Of a stretch of DNA of 64,000 bases, positions 34,295 to 43,689 are shown in pieces. The notes under the pieces were generated by a model, which ran no database searches, was not told where the DNA came from, and saw nothing but the letters and a program-made list of their open reading frames with translations. The stretch lies in the NCBI RefSeq assembly GCF_002234615.1, contig NZ_NMQW01000013.1:151152-215151 (forward strand), read 5' to 3'. Positions within the stretch are counted from its first letter, which is position 1; every line of letters starts with the position of its first letter. The translations under genes were made by a program, and so were the position numbers. Source of the DNA: Paenibacillus rigui (lineage in GTDB: Bacteria; Bacillota; Bacilli; Paenibacillales; NBRC-103111).

Positions 34295-35470
34295 TTATGC
34301 ATTGTGGTGTAAAAAATCAGCGATGCGACGAACCGCTTCCCGCAATCGGTCTTCATCCTGAACCAGTGCAATGCGCACGTAGCCCTCACCCTCCCGGCCA
34401 AAGGCATCCCCTGGAATGACAACCACCCCGGCTTTATACAGGATTTCCCGGGAAATTTGTCGAGACGTCCAGCCTTCGGGGATACGCGCCCAAATAAACA
34501 TCGTCGCCTTCGGCTTCGGAAGCTGCCATCCTGCGGCCGCCAGTCCCTCGATCACAATGTCGCGCCGACGCTCGTACAGGCCTGCCACGCTTTCACCATG
34601 CTCCATATCTTCTTCCAATGCAGCGATCCCCGCCTCCTGTACTGCCAGGAATACGCCATAGTCGATATTGGATTTAAGAATGCGCAGCGCTTTGACCGCA
34701 TCCGGTTGTCCTACCATGAAGGCGATGCGGCAGCCGGCCATATTGAAGCTTTTGGACAAGGAGTGAAACTCCACGGCAACCTCTTTGGCACCCTCAATCT
34801 CCAAAATGCTCATCGGCTTGAAGCCGTCGAATGCCATTTCCGAGTAAGCCAGATCATGAACCACCAATAGATCGTGCTTTTTGGCAAATGTAATAAGCTC
34901 CTCGAAGAACTCTCTCGAAGCCACCGCAGAAAGCGGATTGCTCGGATAGTTCAGCAAAATAAATTTCGCCTTCTCTGCGATAGCCGTTGGGATCTCGTCC
35001 AGCTTCGGCAGGAAGTCGTTCGCTTCTTTCAGCGGCAGAAAATAAGGCTCCACACCGGCCAGTACCAGGCTTGCGCCATAAATCGGGTAGCCCGGATCCG
35101 GCACCATCGCGATATCCCCCGGGTCCGTAATCGCCATCGCCAGATGGGAAAGCCCATCCTGGGACCCCATCAAAGCAACGATTTCCGTCTCCGGATTGAG
35201 CTCCACCTGAAACCGGTGCTTGTACCAGCGCGATACCGCTTCGCGAAACGCCGGACTCCCCTCCGAAGTCGGGTATCCGTATACTTCAGGCTTGCGTACC
35301 GCCTGCTCCATGGCACGAATCACCCGCTCCGAGGGCGGCTGGTCCGGACTGCCGATGCCAAGATCAATTACATCCACGCCGGAGCGGCGCACTTCCTCCT
35401 TCCAACCGGCCATCTCAGAAAAAATAGCGGATCCCATCAGGGATAACCGCTTGGATTGCAGCTTCGTCAT
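34295..35470 (-). CDS. PLP-dependent class I/II aminotransferase (DapL-like)
   Basis: 391 aa fold-type I aminotransferase. Motifs: DLGIGSPDQPP, the substrate-side YGYPTSEGSPAFREAV, LNYPSNPLSAVA, VVHDLAYSEMAFDG and the PLP-lysine motif SLSKSFNMAGCRIAF (about residue 235). Overall it resembles LL-diaminopimelate aminotransferase and related Bacillales enzymes. The true substrate cannot be settled by reading. It stands alone, flanked by the IS91 remnant and the site-2 protease gene. Confidence 0.87.
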   Translation of the reverse strand: MTKLQSKRLSLMGSAIFSEMAGWKEEVRRSGVDVIDLGIGSPDQPPSERVIRAMEQAVRKPEVYGYPTSEGSPAFREAVSRWYKHRFQVELNPETEIVALMGSQDGLSHLAMAITDPGDIAMVPDPGYPIYGASLVLAGVEPYFLPLKEANDFLPKLDEIPTAIAEKAKFILLNYPSNPLSAVASREFFEELITFAKKHDLLVVHDLAYSEMAFDGFKPMSILEIEGAKEVAVEFHSLSKSFNMAGCRIAFMVGQPDAVKALRILKSNIDYGVFLAVQEAGIAALEEDMEHGESVAGLYERRRDIVIEGLAAAGWQLPKPKATMFIWARIPEGWTSRQISREILYKAGVVVIPGDAFGREGEGYVRIALVQDEDRLREAVRRIADFLHHNA

Positions 35471-35551
35471 ATTAGAGCAACCTTCTTTTTTATAAGATAA
35501 TAAGCTATCGAAGCCCGGCCCTCTGCCGAAGCGGAGGAACGAGGCCCCAAA

Positions 35552-36613
35552 CTAAATACCGCCAACCTTGTGCACTACCGTCATCATCCCGAACAAGAAA
35601 GCGGCAAGGGCAAAATAAGCGATACCGAATTTCCAACGGGCTGCGGTCGGTACATCGTAATACTTGTCATTCTCGAACGGCTCATAATCAACCTGACAAT
35701 GAATCATGAGGTGTAAGCCGTCGTCCTTAGGGATGCGCTCCAATCGGGTCACATGGGTGCGTTGGACAATCCCTTGCTGCATTAACGGAATCGTTCCGGT
35801 AAAATCCAGCCCTTCCCAGATCACGCGGACGAACTGCTGTCCTTCCAGATCCGAGTAGGTCACGAAGCTCAGGTCTCTTTTGTGCTCCTCCCCGGGGATG
35901 ATATAGCCCTGCTCGATTAGAGGGTCTGCGGGGATGAGGAAGCTGGCCGCCACCATTCGCTGTTCGCCATGCTTGCGCTGCCGAACGAATTTCTTATACA
36001 GATCGTAGGCGAACATGGCCCACACAATAAACAGAATGATACTGAAATTGTAAATGATCAGCACGAGTCCGCCGATAAGTCCGACCAGCCAAAGCCAGCG
36101 GGATACCGCAGTAACGATCCTTCCCCCATCGAGCGGATGGATCGGAATCAAATTAAACAGATTGAGCAAAAAGCCCGCCTGCGCGAGGCTGTACAAAAGC
36201 CGGCTGTCCAAATAATAGCCCAAGCCGAAGGCAGCCAGTGCCCCCACAGCTCCGAGAACCGGACCGCCGATCCCGATATACGCCTCGGTGACTGCGTCCC
36301 TCGGGTGTCTTTTCATGCTGATCAATGCCCCGACAAAGGGGATGAACATCGGTGCCGATACCGGCATGCCCTTTTGCTTGGCTGCCAAGACATGTCCCAG
36401 CTCATGAATCAGGATCAGCAAAACAAAGCCAATCGAGAAGCTCCATGGAAAAATAAACGCATAAGCGCCGATCGAAACGAGCATGGAAAGAAACAGGCCG
36501 CCGAACTTACTGAATTTCAATAACGTAAACAGCCACTTGCCCTTCGCGAGCAAAAAGGCTCCTACCGCGCCGATGTACCACAGCGGGTTTTGCTTCTGTT
36601 TCTTTTGCTGCAA
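35552..36613 (-). CDS. Site-2 protease family (M50) membrane metallopeptidase
   Basis: 353 aa. Several membrane helices (about 13-60, 100-135, 165-200, 325-350) with the zinc site HELGHVLAAKQKG at about 66-78 and the second conserved motif HPLDGGRI at about 158-165. A soluble region of about 100 aa (215-315) lies before the last helix. These enzymes cut substrate proteins within the membrane, often in sigma/anti-sigma signalling; here no anti-sigma partner is adjacent. The final helix is an addition some family members have. Confidence 0.9.
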   Translation of the reverse strand: MQQKKQKQNPLWYIGAVGAFLLAKGKWLFTLLKFSKFGGLFLSMLVSIGAYAFIFPWSFSIGFVLLILIHELGHVLAAKQKGMPVSAPMFIPFVGALISMKRHPRDAVTEAYIGIGGPVLGAVGALAAFGLGYYLDSRLLYSLAQAGFLLNLFNLIPIHPLDGGRIVTAVSRWLWLVGLIGGLVLIIYNFSIILFIVWAMFAYDLYKKFVRQRKHGEQRMVAASFLIPADPLIEQGYIIPGEEHKRDLSFVTYSDLEGQQFVRVIWEGLDFTGTIPLMQQGIVQRTHVTRLERIPKDDGLHLMIHCQVDYEPFENDKYYDVPTAARWKFGIAYFALAAFLFGMMTVVHKVGGI

Positions 36614-36717
36614 CAGCTCTCACGCTCCTTCGGTTATCAGCATCAGCCGGAAGGCTGGACTGGATTAGGTGCAGCCGTAATAAAAAAAACGCTTTTTCTG
36701 CCCTTGGTGCTTTCCTG

Positions 36718-37077
36718 TTATCGGCTCCAATGTTCTTGAAACTGCTCTTCCTTGTAGCCCACCGTCACCTTGTGTCCGTCGGTTACAACCGGACGCTTGA
36801 TCAGACGGCCGTTGGAGGCCAGCAGATCGATTTTCTCCTCATCCGTCATGCCCGGAAGCTTATCCTTCAATTTCAGCTCCTTATACACCTCGCCTGAGGT
36901 ATTGAACCATTTCTTGATCTCCAGACCGCTCTGCTCGATCATTTGAGCCAACTGCCCGCGGCTTGGCGGATGATCGAATACGTGGATCGTCTCCACCTCC
37001 ACGCCTTTTTCCTTCAAAGACTTCAATGCATTGCGGCACGTTCCACATTGGGGATATTGGTACATCGTTACGTTCAT
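36718..37077 (-). CDS. ArsC/Spx-family thioredoxin-like protein (YusI type)
   Basis: 119 aa with the ArsC fold. CGTC (about 11-14) near the N-terminus, then KKWFNTSGEVYKEL and NGRLIKRPVV, the RP motif that ends the ArsC pocket. Length and motifs fit the YusI/Spx/MgsR group. Spx and MgsR are transcription regulators that bind RNA polymerase; others are glutaredoxin-dependent reductases. Which role applies is unclear. It is a single-gene unit. Confidence 0.88.
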   Translation of the reverse strand: MNVTMYQYPQCGTCRNALKSLKEKGVEVETIHVFDHPPSRGQLAQMIEQSGLEIKKWFNTSGEVYKELKLKDKLPGMTDEEKIDLLASNGRLIKRPVVTDGHKVTVGYKEEQFQEHWSR

Positions 37078-37192
37078 GGGTGTCGGACTCCTTTGGTCAA
37101 ATAAACTACTAACTTTAAATTTTGGTCGAAAGCAGATCGAAAGTCAAGTAAGCTGCGGCTTCAGGCGGCAGGGCGATTTCCTTATTCTACGC

Positions 37193-37224
37193 AAAAAAGA
37201 TTCTGCGGTTTCCCAGCAGAATCT
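37193..37224 (-). terminator. Terminator of the cobalamin operon
   Basis: GATTCTGC (37199-37206) pairs with GCAGAATC (37216-37223), followed on the minus strand by six T. It lies just after the stop of the RluA-type gene, so that gene is the last of the operon. Confidence 0.8.
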
Positions 37225-37234
37225 CCTCGGCAGG

Positions 37235-38275
37235 CTACAGCGCCTGCAGCTGCTCCAGACAGCGCTTGAAATCCTCGGGCAGCGGCGCCTCGAACTCCAT
37301 CCACTGCTTCGTTCCCGGATGCGTAAACCCCAGTGTGCACGCATGCAGCGCATGGCGCTCCATCCCATAAGCTGCACGGGCATCGGCTGCTGCCGTTGAG
37401 GAATCAGCAGTGTCAGGGGCAGTCAGCGCCCCGCTTCCAGCTTCAGGCTGCTCCATGACAGGAGCCGAAGCACTTGCCTCACGCGTTTCATCCCCGGCCA
37501 GCGGCTTGAGCTTATACAGCTTGTCCCCGAGCAGCGGATGGCCGAGATGCAGCATATGGACGCGAATCTGGTGCGTACGGCCTGTCTCCAGCCAGAGCCG
37601 TACAAGCGTCGCCTCGTGAAAACGCCGCTCTACCTTGTAGTGCGTTACGGCACGGTAGCCTGCCTCCGTAACAATGCGGATATGCGGCTCCTCCGGGTCA
37701 CGGTCGATCGGAGCATCCACCGTACCTTCCTCTTCCTTCATCACGCCGTACACCAGGGCGATATATTCTTTTTTCACCTGATGTGCCTGCATTTGCTCGG
37801 ACACCTGCTGGTGGACGAACGGATTTTTGGCAATCGCAAGCGTGCCTGAGGTTTCTTGATCCAGCCTGTGAATCGGTCGAAAACGATAGCTCTTGCCCTG
37901 CTGCTGCCAATAGTGGACGACTCCGTTAGCGAGTGTATTCACATAATGCCCGTGTGTCGGATGCACGATCATCCCGGCAGCTTTGTTCACAACGAGCAGC
38001 TGCTCATCCTCGAAAAGAATGTCGATGGGCAGCTCCTGCGGCAAAATATCGTCAGATTCCTCCTGCAGCATGCGCACCTCGATCCGGTCGCCTTCATGAA
38101 CGCGGACGCTGATATACTGCCGCTCCCCGTTCACCGTAATGCCCTGCTCCGTCAGCTTCAAGCGGGACAGCAGCTTACGGGACAGATGCATCCGGCTTTG
38201 CAAAATCGTTTTCAGAATAAAGCCTTCCTCTTCGGCAGACACATTATAAATGATAGGTTCATAGTATACAGTCAT
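37235..38275 (-). CDS. RluA-family pseudouridine synthase
   Basis: 346 aa. An N-terminal S4-like RNA-binding part (RKLLSRLKLTEQGITVNGE) is followed by the catalytic motif HRLDQETSGTLAIAKN with the active-site Asp, then GRTHQIRVHM. A Ser/Ala/Thr-rich insert of about 45 residues (about 262-306) breaks the domain before the last strand FTHPGTKQWMEFEAP; it is not part of the normal family. The ATG overlaps the stop of the adenosyltransferase gene (ATGA), so translation is coupled. Its place at the end of a vitamin B12 operon is not explained by function. Confidence 0.9.
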   Translation of the reverse strand: MTVYYEPIIYNVSAEEEGFILKTILQSRMHLSRKLLSRLKLTEQGITVNGERQYISVRVHEGDRIEVRMLQEESDDILPQELPIDILFEDEQLLVVNKAAGMIVHPTHGHYVNTLANGVVHYWQQQGKSYRFRPIHRLDQETSGTLAIAKNPFVHQQVSEQMQAHQVKKEYIALVYGVMKEEEGTVDAPIDRDPEEPHIRIVTEAGYRAVTHYKVERRFHEATLVRLWLETGRTHQIRVHMLHLGHPLLGDKLYKLKPLAGDETREASASAPVMEQPEAGSGALTAPDTADSSTAAADARAAYGMERHALHACTLGFTHPGTKQWMEFEAPLPEDFKRCLEQLQAL

Positions 38276-38838
38276 TTGCGGCGGAACACCTTCGCGCTTC
38301 TTGCATACTCCACGTCGTTAACTCCGTACCGTGTGTTCGCCAGCCGGGCAATCGTAAAGAACAAGTCAGAGAGGCGGTTCAAATACCGCCGAACCTGCTC
38401 ATTGATCTCCTGTGTCCGTGCGAGAGTAACGACTCTCCGCTCCGCCCGCCGGCACACCGTACGGCACACATGCAGTGCGGAGGAGGCTTGAGAGCCGCCC
38501 GGCAAAATAAACCTTTGAATATCAGGCGTCTCCGCATCATATTTATCGATCCACGTCTCCAGCCGGTCCACCATCTCGGCCGTTACCTTGTAGGGACGAA
38601 GCTCTTGTTTGAGCAGAGCCAAATCCGAACCGCAATCGAACAGCTCGTGCTGGATTTCCAATAAATCCGCAAGCAGATCAGCGAACTTCGTTTCGTCCAG
38701 GAATCCCATGGCCTGCCCGACGAAGCAGTTCAGCTCATCCACCGTGCCATATGCCTCCACCCGATCGTCGTCTTTATCCACCCGGCCGCCAATGACACCG
38801 GTTTGCCCCGCATCACCGGTTCGCGTATAAATTTTCAT
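38272..38838 (-). CDS. pduO: PduO-type cob(I)alamin adenosyltransferase
   Basis: 188 aa from the ATG at 38838, chosen for AAGGAGG upstream and because MKIYTRTGDAGQTGV is the family start; the frame to 38916 adds an unlikely leader. It transfers the adenosyl group from ATP to Co(I) corrinoids. Motifs: TRTGDAGQTGV (ATP-binding), DELNCFVG, FILPGGS, CRTVCRRAERRVV and DLFFTIARLAN. Its gene follows the cobD-cobQ fusion by 74 bp and overlaps the RluA-type start. Confidence 0.92.
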   Translation of the reverse strand: MKIYTRTGDAGQTGVIGGRVDKDDDRVEAYGTVDELNCFVGQAMGFLDETKFADLLADLLEIQHELFDCGSDLALLKQELRPYKVTAEMVDRLETWIDKYDAETPDIQRFILPGGSQASSALHVCRTVCRRAERRVVTLARTQEINEQVRRYLNRLSDLFFTIARLANTRYGVNDVEYARSAKVFRRK

Positions 38839-38912
38839 AGTAATCGCCTCCTTGTGCTTCAGGTTGCTTATTCCATACCGCTTCCATTTTTTCATCCATA
38901 ACCATGAATCAT

Positions 38913-41843
38913 TCACGCCTTGCTTCCTATCATCTCATACAGCCGTTCCATATCCAAATGATTTCTTACATGCTCTGCCAGCCGATCGAAGGCCGCTTCC
39001 CGTCTTTCCTGAAAACGAAGCTCCGCCGTTAACGGCTCCCAGCCGCGGGTCTGACGAAGCTGATTCAACCAGTCACGCCGGAAATCATCGTTATGCAGAA
39101 CGCCATGGATATAGGTCCCCCAGCACTTCCCGTTGGATGAAATCACGCCGTCCGGATGGTAACCCTCGATCTCGTTCCCATGTATCCCTTCCTCCCGGAT
39201 GTCAAAGGGGTGGTCGACTGGCTCCAGGAAACGCGTTCTTCCCATATGAATTTCATAGCCTTGAATCGTGGAAGCCGCAACATCGGCAGATGAATTTGCG
39301 TTGAACAAGCGGGTGGTTCCAACCGCCCGTACCGTCCTTTTCTCGGAAGTAAACACCGTTTCCGTCGGAAACAGCCCCAGGCCCTCGATTTGCGGAAGAT
39401 CGGACTCCAGCAGCTGCGGGTCAAGCAAGCGCGTGCCCATCATTTGATACCCTGCACAGATACCTACCACCCGGCCGCCACGCTGCGCATAGTCAACCAG
39501 GGCCTCAGCCAAACCGGTATGCCGCAAGAACAGCAGGTCATCGACCGTATTTTTACTTCCCGGCAAAATGACCGCATCCGGACTCCCCAGCTCCTCGAGC
39601 GAGCTGACAAACCGTACCTGTACATCCCTCTCATAAACGAGGGGATCGATATCAGTAAAATTCGACAAGCGCGGCAGTCGGATGACCGCAATATCCAGCA
39701 AGGGCATCGTTCCCGGCTGCCGCCCTTCTTCAGCCGTTTCCGTACCGGCGGCTGCAGCTTCCCCTGCAAGCTGGCCTTTGCCGTGCAGAAGTCCCGTTCC
39801 CGAAGCCAGCTTCCGGTCAAGCGATGCGGAATCCTCATCCTCCAGCTCCAGGCCCGGCAGGAAAGGCACGACCCCCAGCACCGGCTTGCCTGTACGCTGC
39901 TCCAGCCACTCCAGGCCGGGCTTGAGCAAGCTGACGTCACCGCGGAATTTGTTAATGATAAAGCCTTTGACCCGTTCCCGCTCCTCGGCCGTAAAAATAT
40001 CCATCGTACCGACCAAAGAAGCGAATACGCCTCCGCGGTCAATATCCGCAACAAGCACGACCGGAGCATCGGCCCAGCCGGCAAGCCGCATGTTGACGAT
40101 ATCCCGGTCCTTCAAATTCACCTCGGCCGGGCTGCCTGCACCTTCGAGCACAACAACATCGTACGCTTCGCGAAGCCTTCCCAGCGACGCCTTCACAATC
40201 GATTCCGCTTCGCCCAGGTACTTTTCCCTGTAAGACCTCGCATCGTAGTCGCGCAGCGGCTTGCCGTGTACGACGACCTGCGACACCATATCCTTTTTGG
40301 GCTTGAGCAGGATCGGATTCATATCCGTCGTCGCCGCAATCCGGCAGGCATCCGCCTGCATGCCCTGGGCCCGGCCGATCTCTTTGCCGTCCGGAGTCAC
40401 GTAGGAATTGAGCGACATGTTCTGGGATTTGAAAGGAGCTACCTTCAGCCCGTCCTGCAGCAATATGCGGCACAGCGCAGCCGTAATGAGGCTTTTCCCC
40501 GCATCAGAGGATGTTCCTTGCACCATCAGGGTTGCAGCCAGGGCCGGCTCCTTTTCTGTGGTTTCAGAGCTTGGCCCGGCGACAGCAGTGTGCTGCCCGA
40601 CTCCCGACGCGGCGTTCGGCCTCTGGCCTGCCGCCGTCTGCCCGCTTGCTTCCACATGCGGAGAACGCTCCTGTAGCCCGGCAGAGGCAATATCCGCGCC
40701 GGTACCCGCCGGCTTCTTGACCGCATGGCCCAGCACAGGGGCGGCTCCGCTCTCTTTCTCCAGCAGCAGGCGGATCGAAGCCTGCAGCGCTGCGATCAGC
40801 TGCTCATTGTGCCCGCGCAAGCGGATTGCAACCCGGGCGTAGGTCCCGTCCAGCCCCGGAAACAGCGAGGCATCGCGAATGAGGATGCCTCTGCGCCCCA
40901 TCTCGGCCTGCAGCTCCTTCACCTGAAGTCCGAGTCCGCGCAGCGAGAACAAGACATAGTTCGTCTCGCTGGGCGTCACGATGAGCCCTAACGCCGCCAG
41001 ACGCTCCAGCATCCACGGTCGTTCCTCCGCCAGCCAAGCGTGCGTGCGTGCCGCATAAGCGGAATCGTCTAAAACAGCCGTTCCCACATGCTGCGCCAGC
41101 GTATTGACGCTCCACTGCACCTGAAGCTGCCGCATGGCCCGGATCCGATCCGGGTGCGCCACAATAAAACCGAGCCGCAGTCCCGGTATCGCGTAAAACT
41201 TCGTCATCGAACGGATAACCATCAAATTCGGCAGGGCAGCTGCCTCCTTGATCAAGGACAGCTTCTCCTCGTCCGGGCAAAAGTCCATGAACGCCTCGTC
41301 CAGGATGATAGGCTTCTTCCAGGCCCCTTCGACCAACATCGTTCGAACCTGTGCAGGCATTAACCGGCCGGTCGGATTGTTCGGCGACCCGAGGAATAGA
41401 AGCTCGGAAACCGCTAAGGCCCGCTCGACTTCCCCGGTCTCCAATACAAAACCGTTCGCGTCCCGCAGCGGAAGCTCATAGATCCGCCCGCCGACTTTTG
41501 CCACCGCTTCCTCATACTCGGAAAAAGAAGGCCTTGCCAACGCCGTCACGCCCGGCTTCAAAACCCGTACAGCCAAATCGATCAGCTCCGCCGCCCCGTT
41601 GCCGACCAGGATCGCCTCGGCCGGAATCCCGTATACCGCCGACAGCTTCGAACGCAGCTCCCGCACCGCCGGGTCGGGATAAGCCGCAAGCTCCTTCCAT
41701 CGGTCCCGCATAATGTCACCCACTATGTCGGGCGGTCCCAGCGGATTCATATTCGAGCTGAAATCGAGAAACGCTTCCGCGTTCCGTCCGAAGGTTTCTG
41801 CGGCTGTCCGCAAATCACCGCCGTGGCCGTATTTCTCCAGCAT
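38913..41843 (-). CDS. Fusion of threonine-phosphate decarboxylase (CobD) and cobyric acid synthase (CobQ)
   Basis: 976 aa in one frame. Residues 1 to about 360 are a PLP-dependent L-threonine-O-3-phosphate decarboxylase (YGHGGDL, LFLGSPNNPTGRL, SMTKFYAIPGLRLGF with the PLP Lys), which makes aminopropanol phosphate. A poorly conserved, Ala/Gly/Ser-rich linker (about 365-435) follows. Residues about 437-976 are CobQ: MVQGTSSDAGKSLITAAL (ATPase), PFKSQNMSLNSY, VVGICAGYQMMG (glutaminase Cys) and TYIHGVLHNDDF (His). CobQ amidates the corrin ring. ATG after GGGGAG. The two enzymes act at neighbouring steps, but I know them mainly as separate genes, so the fusion should be checked against the assembly. 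Confidence 0.9.
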   Translation of the reverse strand: MLEKYGHGGDLRTAAETFGRNAEAFLDFSSNMNPLGPPDIVGDIMRDRWKELAAYPDPAVRELRSKLSAVYGIPAEAILVGNGAAELIDLAVRVLKPGVTALARPSFSEYEEAVAKVGGRIYELPLRDANGFVLETGEVERALAVSELLFLGSPNNPTGRLMPAQVRTMLVEGAWKKPIILDEAFMDFCPDEEKLSLIKEAAALPNLMVIRSMTKFYAIPGLRLGFIVAHPDRIRAMRQLQVQWSVNTLAQHVGTAVLDDSAYAARTHAWLAEERPWMLERLAALGLIVTPSETNYVLFSLRGLGLQVKELQAEMGRRGILIRDASLFPGLDGTYARVAIRLRGHNEQLIAALQASIRLLLEKESGAAPVLGHAVKKPAGTGADIASAGLQERSPHVEASGQTAAGQRPNAASGVGQHTAVAGPSSETTEKEPALAATLMVQGTSSDAGKSLITAALCRILLQDGLKVAPFKSQNMSLNSYVTPDGKEIGRAQGMQADACRIAATTDMNPILLKPKKDMVSQVVVHGKPLRDYDARSYREKYLGEAESIVKASLGRLREAYDVVVLEGAGSPAEVNLKDRDIVNMRLAGWADAPVVLVADIDRGGVFASLVGTMDIFTAEERERVKGFIINKFRGDVSLLKPGLEWLEQRTGKPVLGVVPFLPGLELEDEDSASLDRKLASGTGLLHGKGQLAGEAAAAGTETAEEGRQPGTMPLLDIAVIRLPRLSNFTDIDPLVYERDVQVRFVSSLEELGSPDAVILPGSKNTVDDLLFLRHTGLAEALVDYAQRGGRVVGICAGYQMMGTRLLDPQLLESDLPQIEGLGLFPTETVFTSEKRTVRAVGTTRLFNANSSADVAASTIQGYEIHMGRTRFLEPVDHPFDIREEGIHGNEIEGYHPDGVISSNGKCWGTYIHGVLHNDDFRRDWLNQLRQTRGWEPLTAELRFQERREAAFDRLAEHVRNHLDMERLYEMIGSKA

Positions 41844-41868
41844 GCCGATCTCCCCTTTCTCCCCGAGC

Positions 41869-42705
41869 TTAATTCAGCTGCAGTCCCCCGTACAGGATGA
41901 GCAGCAGCACCAATTCCAGCAATTCATTGATGGCACCATAGGTATCCCCCGTCAGTCCGCCAAGCTTTTTATGTAAATATGCGCTCAAGCCCCAGCCGCT
42001 AATGCCCGAGGCCCCAGCTGCTATAGCCAAGATGCCAAGTCCCTGCACCGACAGCAGCGAATGCCCGGAGCAGACGACAAGCAGGGCTGACAGCAGCAGC
42101 GCCATCGTTGTATGCAGGCTGATATGCTTCCATCCCAGTCCGCGAAAAAAAGCCCCGAGTCCCTCCGCTTCGCCATTCGGTCCCACACGCGCATAGGGCC
42201 AGCAAGCGATTGCGAGAACCATATACCAACGGCTCCACAGCGTGACCAAAGGCAGGACAAACAGTGAGCCGCCTGCAGAAAGCGGCAACCAGGCTTGAAG
42301 CAGCGTCCATTTGCACAGGAGCAGCAGGACGCAGGCAACGACGCCCATTGCACCGACGCGGCTGTCCTTCATGATCTCAAGCATTTGCTCCTTGGGGCGG
42401 TGGCTGAGAATCCCGTCCGCCGTATCCATCAGTCCGTCCAAGTGAAGGGCTCCGGTCATGGCAACCCACAGCACGACCATAAAAGCCGCAGCCGCCGGCG
42501 GAGGCAGGACGCTTTGCAGCACCAGCCCTCCCAGGCTGAGCAGCACGCCCAATACCGCTCCTACCAGCGGATAAAACACGACACTGCGGCGAAACATCGC
42601 ATGGTCATAATGCAGTGTGACCGGCACCGGAAGCCGGCTTAGAAATTGAAAGGCAGCCGCGCAGGCTGCCGATCCTTTTACAGCAAAGTCCAGCAGAGCG
42701 CGCAT
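41869..42705 (-). CDS. cobS: Adenosylcobinamide-GDP ribazoletransferase (CobS)
   Basis: 278 aa integral membrane enzyme joining alpha-ribazole to adenosylcobinamide-GDP. Features: FQFLSRLPVP near the N-terminus, the acidic LHLDGLMDTADGIL motif, KDSRVGAMGVVA and GGLTGDTYGAINE. About six membrane helices. The start overlaps the end of cbiB by 28 bp, with GGAGGG inside the end of that gene. Confidence 0.93.
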   Translation of the reverse strand: MRALLDFAVKGSAACAAAFQFLSRLPVPVTLHYDHAMFRRSVVFYPLVGAVLGVLLSLGGLVLQSVLPPPAAAAFMVVLWVAMTGALHLDGLMDTADGILSHRPKEQMLEIMKDSRVGAMGVVACVLLLLCKWTLLQAWLPLSAGGSLFVLPLVTLWSRWYMVLAIACWPYARVGPNGEAEGLGAFFRGLGWKHISLHTTMALLLSALLVVCSGHSLLSVQGLGILAIAAGASGISGWGLSAYLHKKLGGLTGDTYGAINELLELVLLLILYGGLQLN

Positions 42706-43676
42706 ACCAACCCTCCCGCCATCATATAGCTTACCGTATACAGCATGCCGACCGTCCGTACAATATCGTCCCGGTTCCGCTCCCGCAGCGGCCAGCCCAT
42801 CCGGGCCCGCTCGCTTGTGCGCCCGTGATACACGTTGGTTCCACCCAGCTCAATGCCGAGCGCACCGGCTACGGCCGACTCAGGGATGCCGCTGTTCGGA
42901 CTCGGATGCAGCCGGGCAAAGCGGCGAATGGCCTGCACCGCTCTTACAGGGGAACTCCCCTTACGAAAAGCGGCAGCGAGAACCAGCAGCATTCCGGTCA
43001 GCCGGGCAGGCACCCAATTCATCACATCATCCCAGCGGGCGGAGGCCCAGCCGAAGTGGATATATTTGTCGTTCTTGTAGCCGACCATCGAGTCCAGCGT
43101 ATTCGCCGCACGATACAGCATAGCTAGCGGAGCCCCTCCAAGCAGCGCATAGAACAAGGGCGAAACGACCGCGTCCACCGTGTTTTCCGCTACCGTTTCC
43201 ACTGTCGCGCGGGTAATCTCCGATTCATCCAGCTGCGATGTGTTCCTTCCGACAATATAGCCTACATATTTGCGTGCGTCCTCCATATTGCCTTGCTCCA
43301 AGGGGCGAACGACCTGCATAGCCGCGTCCTTTAACCCTTTTATAGCGATCGTTGTGGAGATGAACCAAGTGTTCACCGCATAGCCGAGCCACGGATGAAT
43401 TTGCTTCGCTCCCCAAATCAACAGCCATATGACGGCAAAAGAAATCGCCAGCGTCAAAGCGGTCAGCACGATACCTCGTCCCCGCTCCGCAGCAGCCGGC
43501 CTCGGCGAACCCGTCTTCCCTCTCAGCACAGACTCGCACCAGCCGATCCACTGCCCGATCCGGATGACCGGATGTGTAGGCCAGCGCGGATCCCCGATCC
43601 ACCAATCCAGGACAATGGCTGCCAGCAGCATCCATGCCGTTTCATTCCATGAATAATACAACAACCGTGTCCCCAC
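42678..43676 (-). CDS. cbiB: Adenosylcobinamide-phosphate synthase (CbiB/CobD type)
   Basis: 332 aa membrane protein that attaches aminopropanol phosphate to adenosylcobyrate. Motifs: LDWWIGDPRWPTHPV, DESEITRATVETVAENTVDAVVS, NTLDSMVGYKNDKY and PNSGIPESAVAGALG. GTG start at 43676; the ribosome binding site is not clear and a TTG four codons later is an alternative. It follows cobU by 13 bp and overlaps cobS. The substrate amine comes from the CobD half of the downstream fusion. Confidence 0.93.
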   Translation of the reverse strand: MGTRLLYYSWNETAWMLLAAIVLDWWIGDPRWPTHPVIRIGQWIGWCESVLRGKTGSPRPAAAERGRGIVLTALTLAISFAVIWLLIWGAKQIHPWLGYAVNTWFISTTIAIKGLKDAAMQVVRPLEQGNMEDARKYVGYIVGRNTSQLDESEITRATVETVAENTVDAVVSPLFYALLGGAPLAMLYRAANTLDSMVGYKNDKYIHFGWASARWDDVMNWVPARLTGMLLVLAAAFRKGSSPVRAVQAIRRFARLHPSPNSGIPESAVAGALGIELGGTNVYHGRTSERARMGWPLRERNRDDIVRTVGMLYTVSYMMAGGLVCALCWTLL

Positions 43677-43689
43677 CTATCCATCAAGC

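Noticed and set aside
36620..36717. A terminator after the ArsC-like gene
   Set aside because: There is a run of A (T on the minus strand) near 36681-36690, but I could not build a convincing stem beside it.
39390..40676. A 428-aa plus-strand frame opposite the CobQ region
   Set aside because: It is the mirror of a well-conserved enzyme gene in a GC-rich stretch, has no ribosome binding site and contains no recognisable domain.
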